NCBI GenBank assembly: GCA_028285545.1
Contig: JANQPA010000107.1
Location: forward strand, 1 to 64,000
From: Saprospiraceae bacterium
GTDB taxonomy: Bacteria > Bacteroidota > Bacteroidia > Chitinophagales > Saprospiraceae
Reading direction: 5' to 3'
DNA: 64,000 nt
In this document: in pieces, positions 8,037 through 16,778 of the stretch
Layout of the letters: each line of letters starts with the position of its first letter
Position numbering within the stretch: position 1 is the first letter of the stretch
Notes under the pieces: generated by a model
What the model was told of the DNA's origin: nothing
Databases searched by the model: none
The model's input: only the letters and a program-made list of their open reading frames with translations
Translations under genes and position numbers: made by a program

Positions 8037-9575
8037 ATGGAGGAAGATTTACATAAAAAAGATCATTTGGAAGAATTTTTGAAAGATTCCCTGGAGTCTT
8101 ATGAAGAGGCACCACCAGAATCAATATGGGATGGTATAGGTAGCAATTTACCAGTAATAAGCAGTGGGTTTATATCCTACCGTAAACCATTTTGGTGGGT
8201 GAGTGGGCTTGCTGCTTTATTACTTATATTATTAGTGTATCAGCAATTTTACTTTCAAACACAAATAAAACAATTAGAAGAAAAAATTGCATTACAAAAT
8301 TTGGATAAAAATACCTCTCAGGACCTTGGCTTATTTCAAGAACAAACCATACATTCTTCTAATAATTCAACAGAAGAATCATCGCATTTAACAGAAGAAA
8401 TTAATTCTAATTTTTCCAAGCAAAGCTCTGCTGAGCAATCCTTATCATCAAACAAAACTTCTGAAAGCCAATTCAGAAACAATAATCTTTCTCCAAAAAA
8501 CAACTCACCCCTGCCCTTTGAACAGGCTAGGGAGGAGAATCAAAAAGGATTCAAAGCAGACCACCTTCAAAAAATGGAGATCTCCAAAGAGGATAGTCCC
8601 ACATTTTTAAAACCCATAGATACTAAGGCTCAACCAAATCCCCCTCCTATTGCTAATTATGAAGAATTAAAATCATTTGATAGGTTGACAAAGTCGGCTC
8701 AGGGATTAACCATACCCGGAAGAGAATCCCAATTTAAATCCACACCTCTTTCAAGCATTGCCCCCATTAAGAATAAAAGAATAGCCATTGAGGCTTTTAG
8801 GATGCCAGGTAAATTAAATAATTCACTAGATTTTAACCTTCCTACAGATATTCCTTACCAACCAAGAGAGCTAACACGACGAAGGGTCAAATCAAGTAAC
8901 AGTACAAATCTGGGTTTAAATATTGAGTATCAAATTAGCCCCAGGTGGTCTATTTATTCAGGAATTAATTTCCAAAGAACAGAAAATACAGAATCCCACC
9001 AATTATCATTTTTGCGCAAAGAAAGATCAGGACATAGACCCGGCAGAACAGGTACTTCTAAAGATTACCAGTATGATTATAATTATCCCCTAAATACTTC
9101 ATCAGGGCTAGTCAATATGCAACTTAAAATGGTTCAGTCCACTACTGATATTATTCCTGACGATGAGCAAGCTTTCGAAATAATAGTTACTACCGAGGAA
9201 AAAACTGCCAGTTGGAGTATTCCTTTATTTCTAGAATATCAATTCGGTAATGGGAAATTTAAGCCCTTCTTCAGAGCAGGTTTTAATATGCATTTTAATA
9301 TCAACCATGATTTTCAGGTCAAAGAAGTTTCTAGTGCAGATAAATTTCTAAAGCAAAGGCCTCAATCGGCTTCCAAGGGATTCTTGAAATACCAGGCAAA
9401 TACTCGGCTTGATTATCTTGTATCATTGGGATTGGCATACGAATTAAACGAGCACTGGCAGATACAATTGCACCCCTCTTACCTGGCAAGCTTAAGTGAT
9501 ACGAATAAACATCCCTTAATTTTGGGAAAGACGGAAAATTTGGGAGTGGCAGCTTCTTTAAAATACTCGTTTTGA
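8037..9575 (+). CDS. Membrane-anchored anti-sigma-like protein with C-terminal barrel
   Basis: 512 residues. The acidic N-terminus (LEEFLKDSLESYEEAPPESIWDGI) resembles the cytoplasmic tip of Bacteroidota anti-sigma factors. One membrane segment follows (about 52-68), then a short coiled coil, then a long Ser/Asn/Gln-rich linker (about 90-270). From about residue 290 alternating strands and a final aromatic residue (AASLKYSF) look like an outer-membrane beta-barrel. It follows an ECF sigma gene by 29 bp. I infer an anti-sigma or envelope-sensing role; the combination of an inner-membrane anchor and a barrel is discussed as a finding. Confidence 0.7.
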   Translation: MEEDLHKKDHLEEFLKDSLESYEEAPPESIWDGIGSNLPVISSGFISYRKPFWWVSGLAALLLILLVYQQFYFQTQIKQLEEKIALQNLDKNTSQDLGLFQEQTIHSSNNSTEESSHLTEEINSNFSKQSSAEQSLSSNKTSESQFRNNNLSPKNNSPLPFEQAREENQKGFKADHLQKMEISKEDSPTFLKPIDTKAQPNPPPIANYEELKSFDRLTKSAQGLTIPGRESQFKSTPLSSIAPIKNKRIAIEAFRMPGKLNNSLDFNLPTDIPYQPRELTRRRVKSSNSTNLGLNIEYQISPRWSIYSGINFQRTENTESHQLSFLRKERSGHRPGRTGTSKDYQYDYNYPLNTSSGLVNMQLKMVQSTTDIIPDDEQAFEIIVTTEEKTASWSIPLFLEYQFGNGKFKPFFRAGFNMHFNINHDFQVKEVSSADKFLKQRPQSASKGFLKYQANTRLDYLVSLGLAYELNEHWQIQLHPSYLASLSDTNKHPLILGKTENLGVAASLKYSF

Positions 9576-9577
9576 AT

Positions 9578-9663
9578 GGGTATTGGGATATTGGGGTATT
9601 GGGATATTGGGGTATTGGGAAAATGCTAATACCCCAATCCCCTAATACCCTAATACCCTAATA
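9578..9663. repeat. Mirrored tandem array, TATTGGGG unit
   Basis: Five 8-base units (alternating GGGATATT and GGGGTATT) plus a partial unit occupy 9578-9620. After a 7-base spacer comes a C-rich array of the same period (9628-9663), so the two arms can fold into one long imperfect hairpin. The plus strand carries six G3-4 tracts with 4-5 base loops, a canonical G-quadruplex motif. It lies between two convergent genes. Confidence 0.9.
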
Positions 9664-9672
9664 ATCGATCTA

Positions 9673-10404
9673 TCAAAACCTTGAATCCAAATAATAAGGT
9701 AACATAGCCCTCCAAGTTGGCCAATCATGGCTCATGTCATGTCCCCATACATCCAATTCGTGAGGGATACCTTTGGCATTTAGGATACCGGAAAGCTGTT
9801 TGGAAGCTTCTGGATCTTCATAGTTACCAGAACCAGTAACCAGATGAATGTGTCGTCCTCCTTGTAACATGGGTAAGAAGTGATTATCGTCTAGGTTCGG
9901 TAAGTAATGAACAGGTGAATTAAAATAAACATCCTCATTATAAAAGCCTTTGGTATAGGATGTCAAATCATAAACACCGCTCATAGCAATGGTTCCATTG
10001 ATTAAATCTGGTCTCTTAAAGAACAGATTTGCACTGTGAGTAGCCCCCAGGGAAGCTCCGGTGGTAATGATTGGAGTTTCAGGGCTGGTGTGGGATTTAA
10101 TAAATGGAACTACTTCTGTGTAGACATAATGATTAAACGACTGGTGCCTAATCGCTTTATGATGAGGAGCCATATCATTGTTCAACCAACTTTCAGAGTT
10201 GATACTGTTTATAGAAAAAACTTTCACTTTCCCTGCATCAATTTGGGGTCGGATGACATCCAACATCTGAAATCGCTCATATTCCAAAAAATCAGCAGCA
10301 GCAGTGGGAAGCATCAAAAGGGCGAAGCCATAATGTCCATACACTGCAATTTCCATATTCTTATTTAGTGATGGACTGTACCAAGAATGAATTTCTCTTT
10401 TCAT
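9673..10404 (-). CDS. Alpha/beta-hydrolase esterase family protein
   Basis: 243 residues, no signal peptide. It resembles the esterase D/antigen-85-like hydrolases: N-terminal SPSLNKNMEIAVYGHYGFALLMLP, nucleophile elbow TGASLGATHS (Ser near residue 118), and a C-terminal His in VWGHDMSHDWPTWRAMLPYYL. Aspartates in the GSGNYEDPE region could supply the acid. It probably cleaves a cytoplasmic ester. It is the last gene of the minus-strand series from 16.8 kb but is separated from the GIN gene by a repeat hairpin, so it may be transcribed independently. Confidence 0.83.
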   Translation of the reverse strand: MKREIHSWYSPSLNKNMEIAVYGHYGFALLMLPTAAADFLEYERFQMLDVIRPQIDAGKVKVFSINSINSESWLNNDMAPHHKAIRHQSFNHYVYTEVVPFIKSHTSPETPIITTGASLGATHSANLFFKRPDLINGTIAMSGVYDLTSYTKGFYNEDVYFNSPVHYLPNLDDNHFLPMLQGGRHIHLVTGSGNYEDPEASKQLSGILNAKGIPHELDVWGHDMSHDWPTWRAMLPYYLDSRF

Positions 10405-10602
10405 CTATTGAGCAAATATTGCTTTTGTTAATGATAAATATTCTGCAAAACTACACAATCATCAACAATAATTCCAACACCGACATGAAAATATATTTTT
10501 CACCAAATTTAATTTTGAATAAAAACGAAGGGGCGTTCAAACGTTTTTGAACTCCCCTTCCCAACTTTCTTTAATAATTGGATATCACTATGAATTTTCT
10601 TT

Positions 10603-10690
10603 AGAAAGTAGAAGTTTAAAGAAATCCTTCTACTTTCTCTGACTACCGGAGGTAGTTACCTTCTACCTTCTACTTTCTACCTTCTACCTA
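10603..10690. repeat. TAGAAGG/CCTTCTA repeat with small hairpins
   Basis: AGAAAGTAGAAG (10603-10614) pairs perfectly with 10627-10638. It is followed by a 6-bp hairpin (ACTACC/GGTAGT, 10642-10656) and then a pyrimidine array of TACCTTC-like units (10657-10690). The array runs into and includes the TAG stop of the GIN-domain gene. Confidence 0.8.
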
Positions 10691-11419
10691 ATTGGCATCC
10701 ACTACTCCACCCGATCCAGATACGGACACATTCAAACTCGGGTTTCCTTTATAAAATACGTCTCCACTGCCAGCAATATTGACATCGAGTTCTTGGGTAA
10801 CCCACATCTCAGCATCACCAGAACCACTTATTTTAACGGTAGCTTTACGAGTTTCCAGATTAAAACATTGAAAATCACCAGAGCCGGAAATACTGATATC
10901 CAGGGCATCAGCCGTACCATCAAAGCGCATAGATCCGGAGCCTGATACTTTAGCGTCTATATCGTCTGCTTCTAAAGAAAGATCAATGTCTCCGGAACCG
11001 CTAATCCCTACGTCCAAATCATCTACTATTAATGAGCCTTGGCTAACTATTTCACCGGAGCCTGAAATTTTTACACTTGTTAGTTCTTTTACCGTTAGAT
11101 AAATACGGATGCTAGATTCATTTCTCACACATCTGTCAAACTCAATAGTCCAAATACCGCCTCTTACTGTTGTCTTTATTTGATTAATTACATCATCTTG
11201 TGCCTCAATTTCTACTTCTTGATCTTCACCCTGACTAATAAATACAGTAGCAGGAATGGCAAGATCAATACCATCTATGCGTCCCAAATCCAATATTTCA
11301 GAACTAACAGGACCTTCCGCTCTTACACAGCCTCCATTATCATCATTAACTTCGATGATACAACTACTTAAACCTAGGCTTAACAACATAACAGGCAATA
11401 TCCATTTTAATGTTCTCAT
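10688..11419 (-). CDS. GIN-domain (DUF2807) lipoprotein
   Basis: 243 residues. A lipobox (LSLGLSSC) ends the signal peptide, so it should be lipidated at the Cys near residue 20. The rest is a head-GIN domain: a right-handed beta-solenoid built on SGSGD/SGSGG turns recurring every 20-25 residues (VSGSGSMRFDG, ISGSGDFQCF, IAGSGDVFYK, VSGSGGVVDAN). GIN proteins are surface or periplasmic with unknown ligands, and adhesion has been proposed. It is the sixth gene of the sigma/FecR cluster on this strand. Confidence 0.9.
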   Translation of the reverse strand: MRTLKWILPVMLLSLGLSSCIIEVNDDNGGCVRAEGPVSSEILDLGRIDGIDLAIPATVFISQGEDQEVEIEAQDDVINQIKTTVRGGIWTIEFDRCVRNESSIRIYLTVKELTSVKISGSGEIVSQGSLIVDDLDVGISGSGDIDLSLEADDIDAKVSGSGSMRFDGTADALDISISGSGDFQCFNLETRKATVKISGSGDAEMWVTQELDVNIAGSGDVFYKGNPSLNVSVSGSGGVVDAN

Positions 11420-11581
11420 GATTACAGATTGTTTTTAATGATTTAAATTTTGACAGATCATTTTAGGGGAGAAGATCAACTCATCTATTTTATGAATACC
11501 GTCTTCTATTATTGAAAATTTTAATCCCTACCTGACCTTTGATTGTTTTTAATAATTAAGATTTACGTTTATTCTTAGGGC

Positions 11582-12172
11582 CTAATATCTGCGATGTCCG
11601 AACCATCCTATTCTCAGTGTAATAGAAGTGATAGATCCGGTAAAATTTTTATTTTCTACAAAACCATTGTCCTCTATTCCTCTCACCCAACGATAACCGA
11701 TGGTCCCTGATAGCCTAAGCCATTTGGTGACATTGGCCTCCAGGCCAATTTCAGGTGTGAGGACAAACACCTTATCTAAGTCACTGTATCTGACGCCACC
11801 ATCTCTCAGGTCAATATCAAGTGCTCCCCAGCCTATCCTGGCACTGCTATAAATATGTATTAAGCTATAAGTACGAGGAGTAAAACCGAGCCAAATTCCT
11901 CCATGACCAATGTCCAGGCGATCCAGATTACTATTATCCAGTAAGCCTTGAAAATCACCACTAGCCATTCCATAAGCTCCAATAAAAAAGTCACTAAAAA
12001 CGATGGCTCCACCACCTCCAACGGAAGTGCTCATATTATTATTGAAGCCGACTTCTATAATGGGTGCGCCAAATGCTCCAGAAAGCCTGGTGTTACTAAA
12101 AAAGGTTTCATGCTGAGCAAAACTTATGCCCGCAATTCCCAAAAACAGCAAAAGACCAAATAATTTTTTCAT
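11582..12172 (-). CDS. Small outer-membrane beta-barrel protein
   Basis: 196 residues with a signal peptide (MKKLFGLLLFLGIAGISFAQ). The mature part alternates hydrophobic and polar residues with Gly and aromatics (GFNNNMSTSVGGGGAIVFS, SARIGWGALDIDL, SITLRIGWFG), typical of an 8-strand outer-membrane barrel. The ligand is unknown. Its place after the STN-repeat gene suggests that both are outputs or parts of the same surface system. Confidence 0.78.
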   Translation of the reverse strand: MKKLFGLLLFLGIAGISFAQHETFFSNTRLSGAFGAPIIEVGFNNNMSTSVGGGGAIVFSDFFIGAYGMASGDFQGLLDNSNLDRLDIGHGGIWLGFTPRTYSLIHIYSSARIGWGALDIDLRDGGVRYSDLDKVFVLTPEIGLEANVTKWLRLSGTIGYRWVRGIEDNGFVENKNFTGSITSITLRIGWFGHRRY

Positions 12173-12494
12173 TTTCTTAATCTGATTTAATGTTTCAAAA
12201 TGTAGATTGTCACATAAGTTGTTAGGGGATCATGCCTGTCATTTCAAGCATATCCAAGTCTGGGTTCAATAAGTAATAAGGATTATAGAGAGCCCTTAAA
12301 TTCCAGACAATAGGCTCCCAGGCCAACCAAAGGTTAGCTTTTTGAATTTTTAAAAAAAAATCAAAGTTTATCCTGTCCCCGATTCGGATCAGGAACAACA
12401 AAATGAATGTTTTTTCTCTACTTCCCAGTTATTTTAGGGTTGAGCAGATCAAACTGTTATTTAATTTTTTAGAAAAATCAATGGATAATTTCAT
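12173..12494. other. 322-bp gap with a REP-like palindrome
   Basis: No coding frame is convincing. Positions 12371-12394 form a palindrome (TCCTG TCC ... GGA T CAGGA) around CCGATTC, similar in style to the GC palindrome near the left edge. The remainder is AT-rich with an A9 run and probably holds the promoter of the barrel gene. Confidence 0.5.
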
Positions 12495-14135
12495 TTAAAA
12501 CCGCACTCCAGCACCAAAGCCCAGCCACATTTTTATATTAGTCCCTCCTCTAGTTTCATCAAAAAATGCATAAGGCATTATATTGGAACCCAGGGTATTA
12601 GTATCTACATTGTTCAACTCTGAGAACATAATATTCAAATTAGGGCCAAAGAAAACACTTGTTTTTGCTCCAGTTTGGAGGTCGAACCCAAATCGGTATT
12701 GGTTCAGTAAATTCAGAGAGCGGGTCCAAAATTGTTTTTCATTAACATGAATAAAGATAGTTTCAATATTAAATAGGTTATTGCGCGCACCCATTGTTAT
12801 ACCGGTACCAAATCCGTAGCCCACACCCCAGCTTAGAGACAATTGTTGACGATTTGCACTTCCATTCAAACGATCATTATCTAAGCGGCCTCCTATATAT
12901 AAGATGTTATAAAATCGCCGTACCCCTATTCTAAGAGCAAAATTTCCATAAAAAGTTTCATTTATTGAAAATTCAGTCCGGTTATAGCCATTCTTAATAA
13001 AGTTGAGCAAACCAAAGGGTACGCCCGAAACAGTATCTGCCACATTGATTAAGCCGAATTGTAATCCTTCGACCTTTTTAGCTACGTTTAGCAAGCCTGC
13101 TATCTGGGTACCTTGTACATCCTCAGCAAAATTCATTAATCCAGAAATCTGAGAACGCACCTTACCTGCTCCTACGTTCATCAGGCCAGCAACCTGAACG
13201 GCACGAGTAGAATCCAGAGAATTGGCAACATTAAATACCCCGGCTGCCTGAACACCTTTAAAGTCACCAGCTGCAATGTTGAACAAGCCACTACCCTGAA
13301 CCCCTTCCACTTTGGATGCACCTATGTTAAACAAGCCTGCCAACTGGGTACCTTCTACCTTTCCCCCTACAGTATTACCCAGGCCTGCAACTTGTAAGCC
13401 TTTAGCCTTTTTTTTAATGGAATTAAAAAACATACCGACTTCAACACCATCCAAACCACCATTCATGCCCCAAAAAACATTTAAAGAAAATCTATTGGTG
13501 ACATCATTACTTTCCAGGGCATTGGTACCAAAAAAGGGAAACACTGAAACCTGGGCTAATCGTTTTTCTTGTCCCATGTCTGGTAAGGGCTCTAAATCTT
13601 CTTCGGGTTCTTCTGGAATGATGGGGGGGAATTTATATTTTTCCCAATCCAATTCAAGAGAAGCATAGGTGCCGGGAGTTTCCAGGTAATTATTCAATTT
13701 TCTGGCCATGGGATTAAGTCTTAACCTTTCTTTTTCTTTATTCCTTGCACTAATCAAAGCTTCCTGACGTTTTCTTACCTCTTCATAAAGACTTAACTGA
13801 CGAAGTTCTTCTTCCTTAGCAGGATCTATCTTTAAAATTATTTTACCTCTTCTTTCAACATATGCGACTGCTGTGGCATCAAACATTTCATCAAGGATAT
13901 CTCTTAAAGTAGCTCTTCGGACGCCTAAATTGACCCTATTATCAACAGGAATATAATTTTTACTGTAGGTAAAAAAAATTTGATATTGATTTTCGATACT
14001 GGAAAGGATGGCAGCTATGGTTTGATTTCCGGTGGGAATGCTTACAGTTTTATCCAGGACACTCTGAGCGACAACAGATGTGTTTACAACAATGATCCAT
14101 CCAAATATTAAAAACAGTCCTCTTAGTGTACTCAT
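12495..14135 (-). CDS. STN-domain protein with 16-residue surface repeats and C-terminal barrel
   Basis: 546 residues. A signal peptide is followed by a full STN (secretin/TonB short N-terminal) domain at about 29-102, the domain that in TonB-dependent transducers contacts the FecR periplasmic part. A charged helix and a Pro/Glu-rich linker follow. Residues 246-380 hold nine copies of a 16-residue repeat of the form GxQxAGLxNxAxxVE, similar to 'LA_2272-type' surface repeats (name recalled, not searched). The C-terminus looks like a barrel and ends GFGAGVRF. There is no TonB box, plug or 22-strand barrel. It lies directly after the FecR gene (82 bp), so I infer that it is the FecR partner. Confidence 0.82.
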   Translation of the reverse strand: MSTLRGLFLIFGWIIVVNTSVVAQSVLDKTVSIPTGNQTIAAILSSIENQYQIFFTYSKNYIPVDNRVNLGVRRATLRDILDEMFDATAVAYVERRGKIILKIDPAKEEELRQLSLYEEVRKRQEALISARNKEKERLRLNPMARKLNNYLETPGTYASLELDWEKYKFPPIIPEEPEEDLEPLPDMGQEKRLAQVSVFPFFGTNALESNDVTNRFSLNVFWGMNGGLDGVEVGMFFNSIKKKAKGLQVAGLGNTVGGKVEGTQLAGLFNIGASKVEGVQGSGLFNIAAGDFKGVQAAGVFNVANSLDSTRAVQVAGLMNVGAGKVRSQISGLMNFAEDVQGTQIAGLLNVAKKVEGLQFGLINVADTVSGVPFGLLNFIKNGYNRTEFSINETFYGNFALRIGVRRFYNILYIGGRLDNDRLNGSANRQQLSLSWGVGYGFGTGITMGARNNLFNIETIFIHVNEKQFWTRSLNLLNQYRFGFDLQTGAKTSVFFGPNLNIMFSELNNVDTNTLGSNIMPYAFFDETRGGTNIKMWLGFGAGVRF

Positions 14136-14217
14136 AGATTGAGTATTGGATAATGGGTAATAAGTATTGAAAAATTAGCTTTATCTAGGCTAAAAGACCC
14201 CTAAAATTATATTTAGT

Positions 14218-15243
14218 TTAATCAGGAGAACACTTACCACTTATTCTATAAACCTGGCCGATCTGGTTAATTTCAACACCATCTAAGGCCTCTTCGATTT
14301 CTTCAAACACAAATTCGAGTTCCGGGCGGGGAAAAGTAGAATTAAACAAACAATCGTAAACAGCTTCATCCTCAACCTGGATATCTATTCTAAAATATTT
14401 CTTTACATCACTAAGTACCTTGCGCATTCGGTCATCTGAAAAAATAAGTGTGTCTGTCATCCAGGCTATCGTATTTTCAGAAATGGTGCTATCAACTACT
14501 AAGTCCTGACTTTCTTTTACCACAAAAGCTGCCTGGTCTTTTTCAAGGGTTGCTGGTTCGACATCTTTATTATTCAGAGGCTCAAATTTCACTTTACCGG
14601 TTTTGACGACCAATTCTACCCGTGTTTCATCTGGGTAAGCCCGCAAATTGAAAGAAGTACCTAGTACGGTAGTCCTTGCATCTCCTGCATCTACAGAGAA
14701 GGGGCGATTTTCATCACGAGCAATTTCAAAAAATGCTTCGCCTTCCAGTTGAATTTTTCGCTTTTTAAATTTACTATCATAGACTAGTCGACTATCTTTA
14801 TTTAGCCAGACTTTACTGCCATCAGGCAGTATCAAAGGTTCATCATTTAATTGCTCAGCCAGGATTTCCTCTGGGCTGCTTGAAAATGGGTTGATAACAA
14901 ACCAGGATGCAACAATCAAAAGGGCGATGCTAGCAGCTATTTTCCAATTCCAGCGACTTTTTCTACTTGTAAGAGTAAGTACATTGGAAGGTGGAGCTGC
15001 CGAAACTGCCAAAACCGGGTCGTCCCCTAATTTATCCTCGAAGGAAGACCAGGCCTCATCCAGATTCGTATTAAATGATTCATCTGCTTCAGCAGAAATG
15101 CTCCATAATTGGATCATTTCGTCAAAAAATTGACGATTGGCCTCATCCAAATTGGCCCAATGCAAAAGGGCGCTTCGCTCTTCTGCATCAATATTGCCAG
15201 ATAGGTACTTGGCCACCAAATCCAAATATTTAGCATCTTCCAT
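14218..15243 (-). CDS. FecR family anti-sigma factor
   Basis: 341 residues. The cytoplasmic N-terminus (1-98) contains the usual ERSALLHWANLDEANRQFFDEM helix that binds the sigma factor, followed by one membrane segment (about 100-120). The FecR domain (about 138-235) begins LPDGSKVWLNKDSRLVYD and includes VLGTSFNLRAYPD. The C-terminal domain (about 275-341, DUF4974-like, FSDDRMRKVLSDVKKYFRIDI) is the part expected to meet an STN domain. Its sigma factor is two genes upstream, and the STN protein is the next gene. Confidence 0.95.
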   Translation of the reverse strand: MEDAKYLDLVAKYLSGNIDAEERSALLHWANLDEANRQFFDEMIQLWSISAEADESFNTNLDEAWSSFEDKLGDDPVLAVSAAPPSNVLTLTSRKSRWNWKIAASIALLIVASWFVINPFSSSPEEILAEQLNDEPLILPDGSKVWLNKDSRLVYDSKFKKRKIQLEGEAFFEIARDENRPFSVDAGDARTTVLGTSFNLRAYPDETRVELVVKTGKVKFEPLNNKDVEPATLEKDQAAFVVKESQDLVVDSTISENTIAWMTDTLIFSDDRMRKVLSDVKKYFRIDIQVEDEAVYDCLFNSTFPRPELEFVFEEIEEALDGVEINQIGQVYRISGKCSPD

Positions 15244-15278
15244 TTTCTACCAACTAATTTTTTTTGGCTTCTTTTTAC

Positions 15279-15341
15279 AGGTAAAGGGTAAAAAAGAACA
15301 CCCTTTTTATGCCAAGGATAATACCTTTTTACCTTTCACCT
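15279..15341. repeat. Inverted repeat upstream of the FecR gene
   Basis: AGGTAAAGGGTAAAAA (from 15279) is nearly the reverse complement of TTTTTACCTTTCACCT (to 15341). A second smaller hairpin (AAAGGGT/ACCCTTT, 15283-15306) competes with it. It sits between the MORN and FecR genes and may set the FecR level by attenuation or processing, which is inferred. Confidence 0.6.
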
Positions 15342-15415
15342 ATAATTTTTCTATTTATAAGATGATAAAAAGGGAGGAATCCCCCTATTGATCATCCATC
15401 TTTTTAGAGTTAAAA

Positions 15416-16111
15416 TTACATATTGGTCACATCGACCCTCCAATTCCCAGGAGATTCAAATTGAATATCAATAATTACTTGATTCTGCCTAGTCATCATT
15501 TTATTCCAGGACTTATAGGTCATCCGAACTTTTTCCGGAAAAATAACGTCTTCAAGTCGTATGATACGACCATCTTGAAAGACCAGTCCTGATTGAGCAA
15601 CAATGTCCACTTCCTCTATATTCGCATCACCTCCCATGTGATATTCTATTCTATTTTTTCGGGTATCCTGAACTCTACATCTTACGGAATTAACATTACG
15701 AGCAATCACCACTTTATGTTCTTGTTCATATAATTCTCTTTGCATGGCATCATTCTTCCAAAGTGCGTATAAAGGTTTTTGCCCCAATTTGTACATTTTC
15801 CCCTTTCCATTTCGCTGGCCATTCTTAAATTCACCTTCATATCGGCTACCATCAGAATAAGAATAGGTACCGTGGCCATGAGGCAATCCCTTTTTGAACT
15901 CGCCTTTATAGGTGTGTTCGCCTTCAGCAACACCTTCTCCATGTGCAAGGCCTTTTAAGCAATAACCGTCATATTCTCCTTCCAGCTCTTTAATCTTAAC
16001 CTTACAGTTTTTCTTTTTGACGGGTTGTGCTTGTGAGTAAACACTAAAGCTAAACACTAATCCAAGGCAAAAGAATAATTTTAAGGCATAATGTTGGGTT
16101 TGTTTGTTCAT
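15416..16111 (-). CDS. Secreted MORN-repeat protein
   Basis: 231 residues with a signal peptide (LFFCLGLVFSFSVYSQAQ). Three MORN-type repeats occupy about residues 45-110 (EYDGYCLKGLAHGEG, YKGEFKKGLPHGHGTYSYSDG, YEGEFKNGQRNGKGKMY). The C-terminal part is strand-rich and unassigned (VEDTRKNRIEYHMGG-like region and a last segment ending NWRVDVTNM). MORN repeats form elongated beta sheets used in binding. Lying between the sigma and FecR genes, it is probably part of the same regulon; no enzymatic role is visible. Confidence 0.85.
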   Translation of the reverse strand: MNKQTQHYALKLFFCLGLVFSFSVYSQAQPVKKKNCKVKIKELEGEYDGYCLKGLAHGEGVAEGEHTYKGEFKKGLPHGHGTYSYSDGSRYEGEFKNGQRNGKGKMYKLGQKPLYALWKNDAMQRELYEQEHKVVIARNVNSVRCRVQDTRKNRIEYHMGGDANIEEVDIVAQSGLVFQDGRIIRLEDVIFPEKVRMTYKSWNKMMTRQNQVIIDIQFESPGNWRVDVTNM

Positions 16112-16184
16112 AGCTAATTTTTTTAATTAAACCAATGAGTGTAAATCCTTTAAAGTTTTTTTAGCGGTCCTAATATTTCACAAT

Positions 16185-16778
16185 TTATAGAAAAATTGTA
16201 AGATATGTTTTCAATTTAGTTCTCAATAAACGAAGTGCCCGTCCCATCTGATTTTCAACAGTCTTTATTGAAATTTCCATTCGATCGGCAATTTCCTGAT
16301 AGGTCAATTCCTCAAAACGGCTAAGAACGAAAACAGCTCTGCATTTAGGAGGCAGTTCATTAATAGCTGCTTTGATGTGGTCTCCCAACTCCATATTCAA
16401 GTACTGCATTTCTACATTTTGGCTACTGGAACCCTCATTATTTAGGATGGCTTCTTCACTTTCAAAGTTTTTTTTAGAACGTAAATATCCTAAAGCTTCA
16501 TTAGTTGCCATTCTTTTCAAATAGGCCGATAATGAACTGGTAATGTTAATTTTTTGCCTTTTGTTCCAAAACCTCAGAAACACTTCCTGGGCAAGGTCTT
16601 CAACGGTTGCTTTATCTCGAATAAGTCTACTGATGGTTTGGCAAACAGGAAGGTAATGCATTTGAAAAAGCTCTTTCAATGCAGTGCGATCGTTTTCTTT
16701 GAGGCGTTTCAATATGTTTTCCTGTTTCTCGTCAGCCATATCCAAACTAGCGGGGAGGTGTAATTTATCTGACATCAA
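16185..16778 (-). CDS. ECF-type sigma factor paired with FecR
   Basis: 197 residues. Region 2 reads LKELFQMHYLPVCQTISRLIRDKATVEDLAQEVFLRFWNKR and region 4 reads LPPKCRAVFVLSRFEELTYQEIADRMEISIKTVENQMGRAL. This is the Bacteroidota class of ECF sigma that is normally held by FecR-type anti-sigma factors. It is the first gene of the minus-strand cluster, with the MORN gene 73 bp downstream and FecR next. A start at the Met near residue 14 is an alternative to the one chosen. Confidence 0.95.
   Translation of the reverse strand: MMSDKLHLPASLDMADEKQENILKRLKENDRTALKELFQMHYLPVCQTISRLIRDKATVEDLAQEVFLRFWNKRQKINITSSLSAYLKRMATNEALGYLRSKKNFESEEAILNNEGSSSQNVEMQYLNMELGDHIKAAINELPPKCRAVFVLSRFEELTYQEIADRMEISIKTVENQMGRALRLLRTKLKTYLTIFL

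Noticed and set aside
9578-9663. TATTGGGG array as a telomere or CRISPR array
   Set aside because: The unit is only 8 bases with no spacers, and the opposite arm mirrors it. Bacterial telomeres and CRISPR arrays do not look like this.
10368-10550. Small plus-strand frame between the esterase and GIN genes
   Set aside because: AT-rich, no domain, and it overlaps the start of the esterase gene on the other strand.
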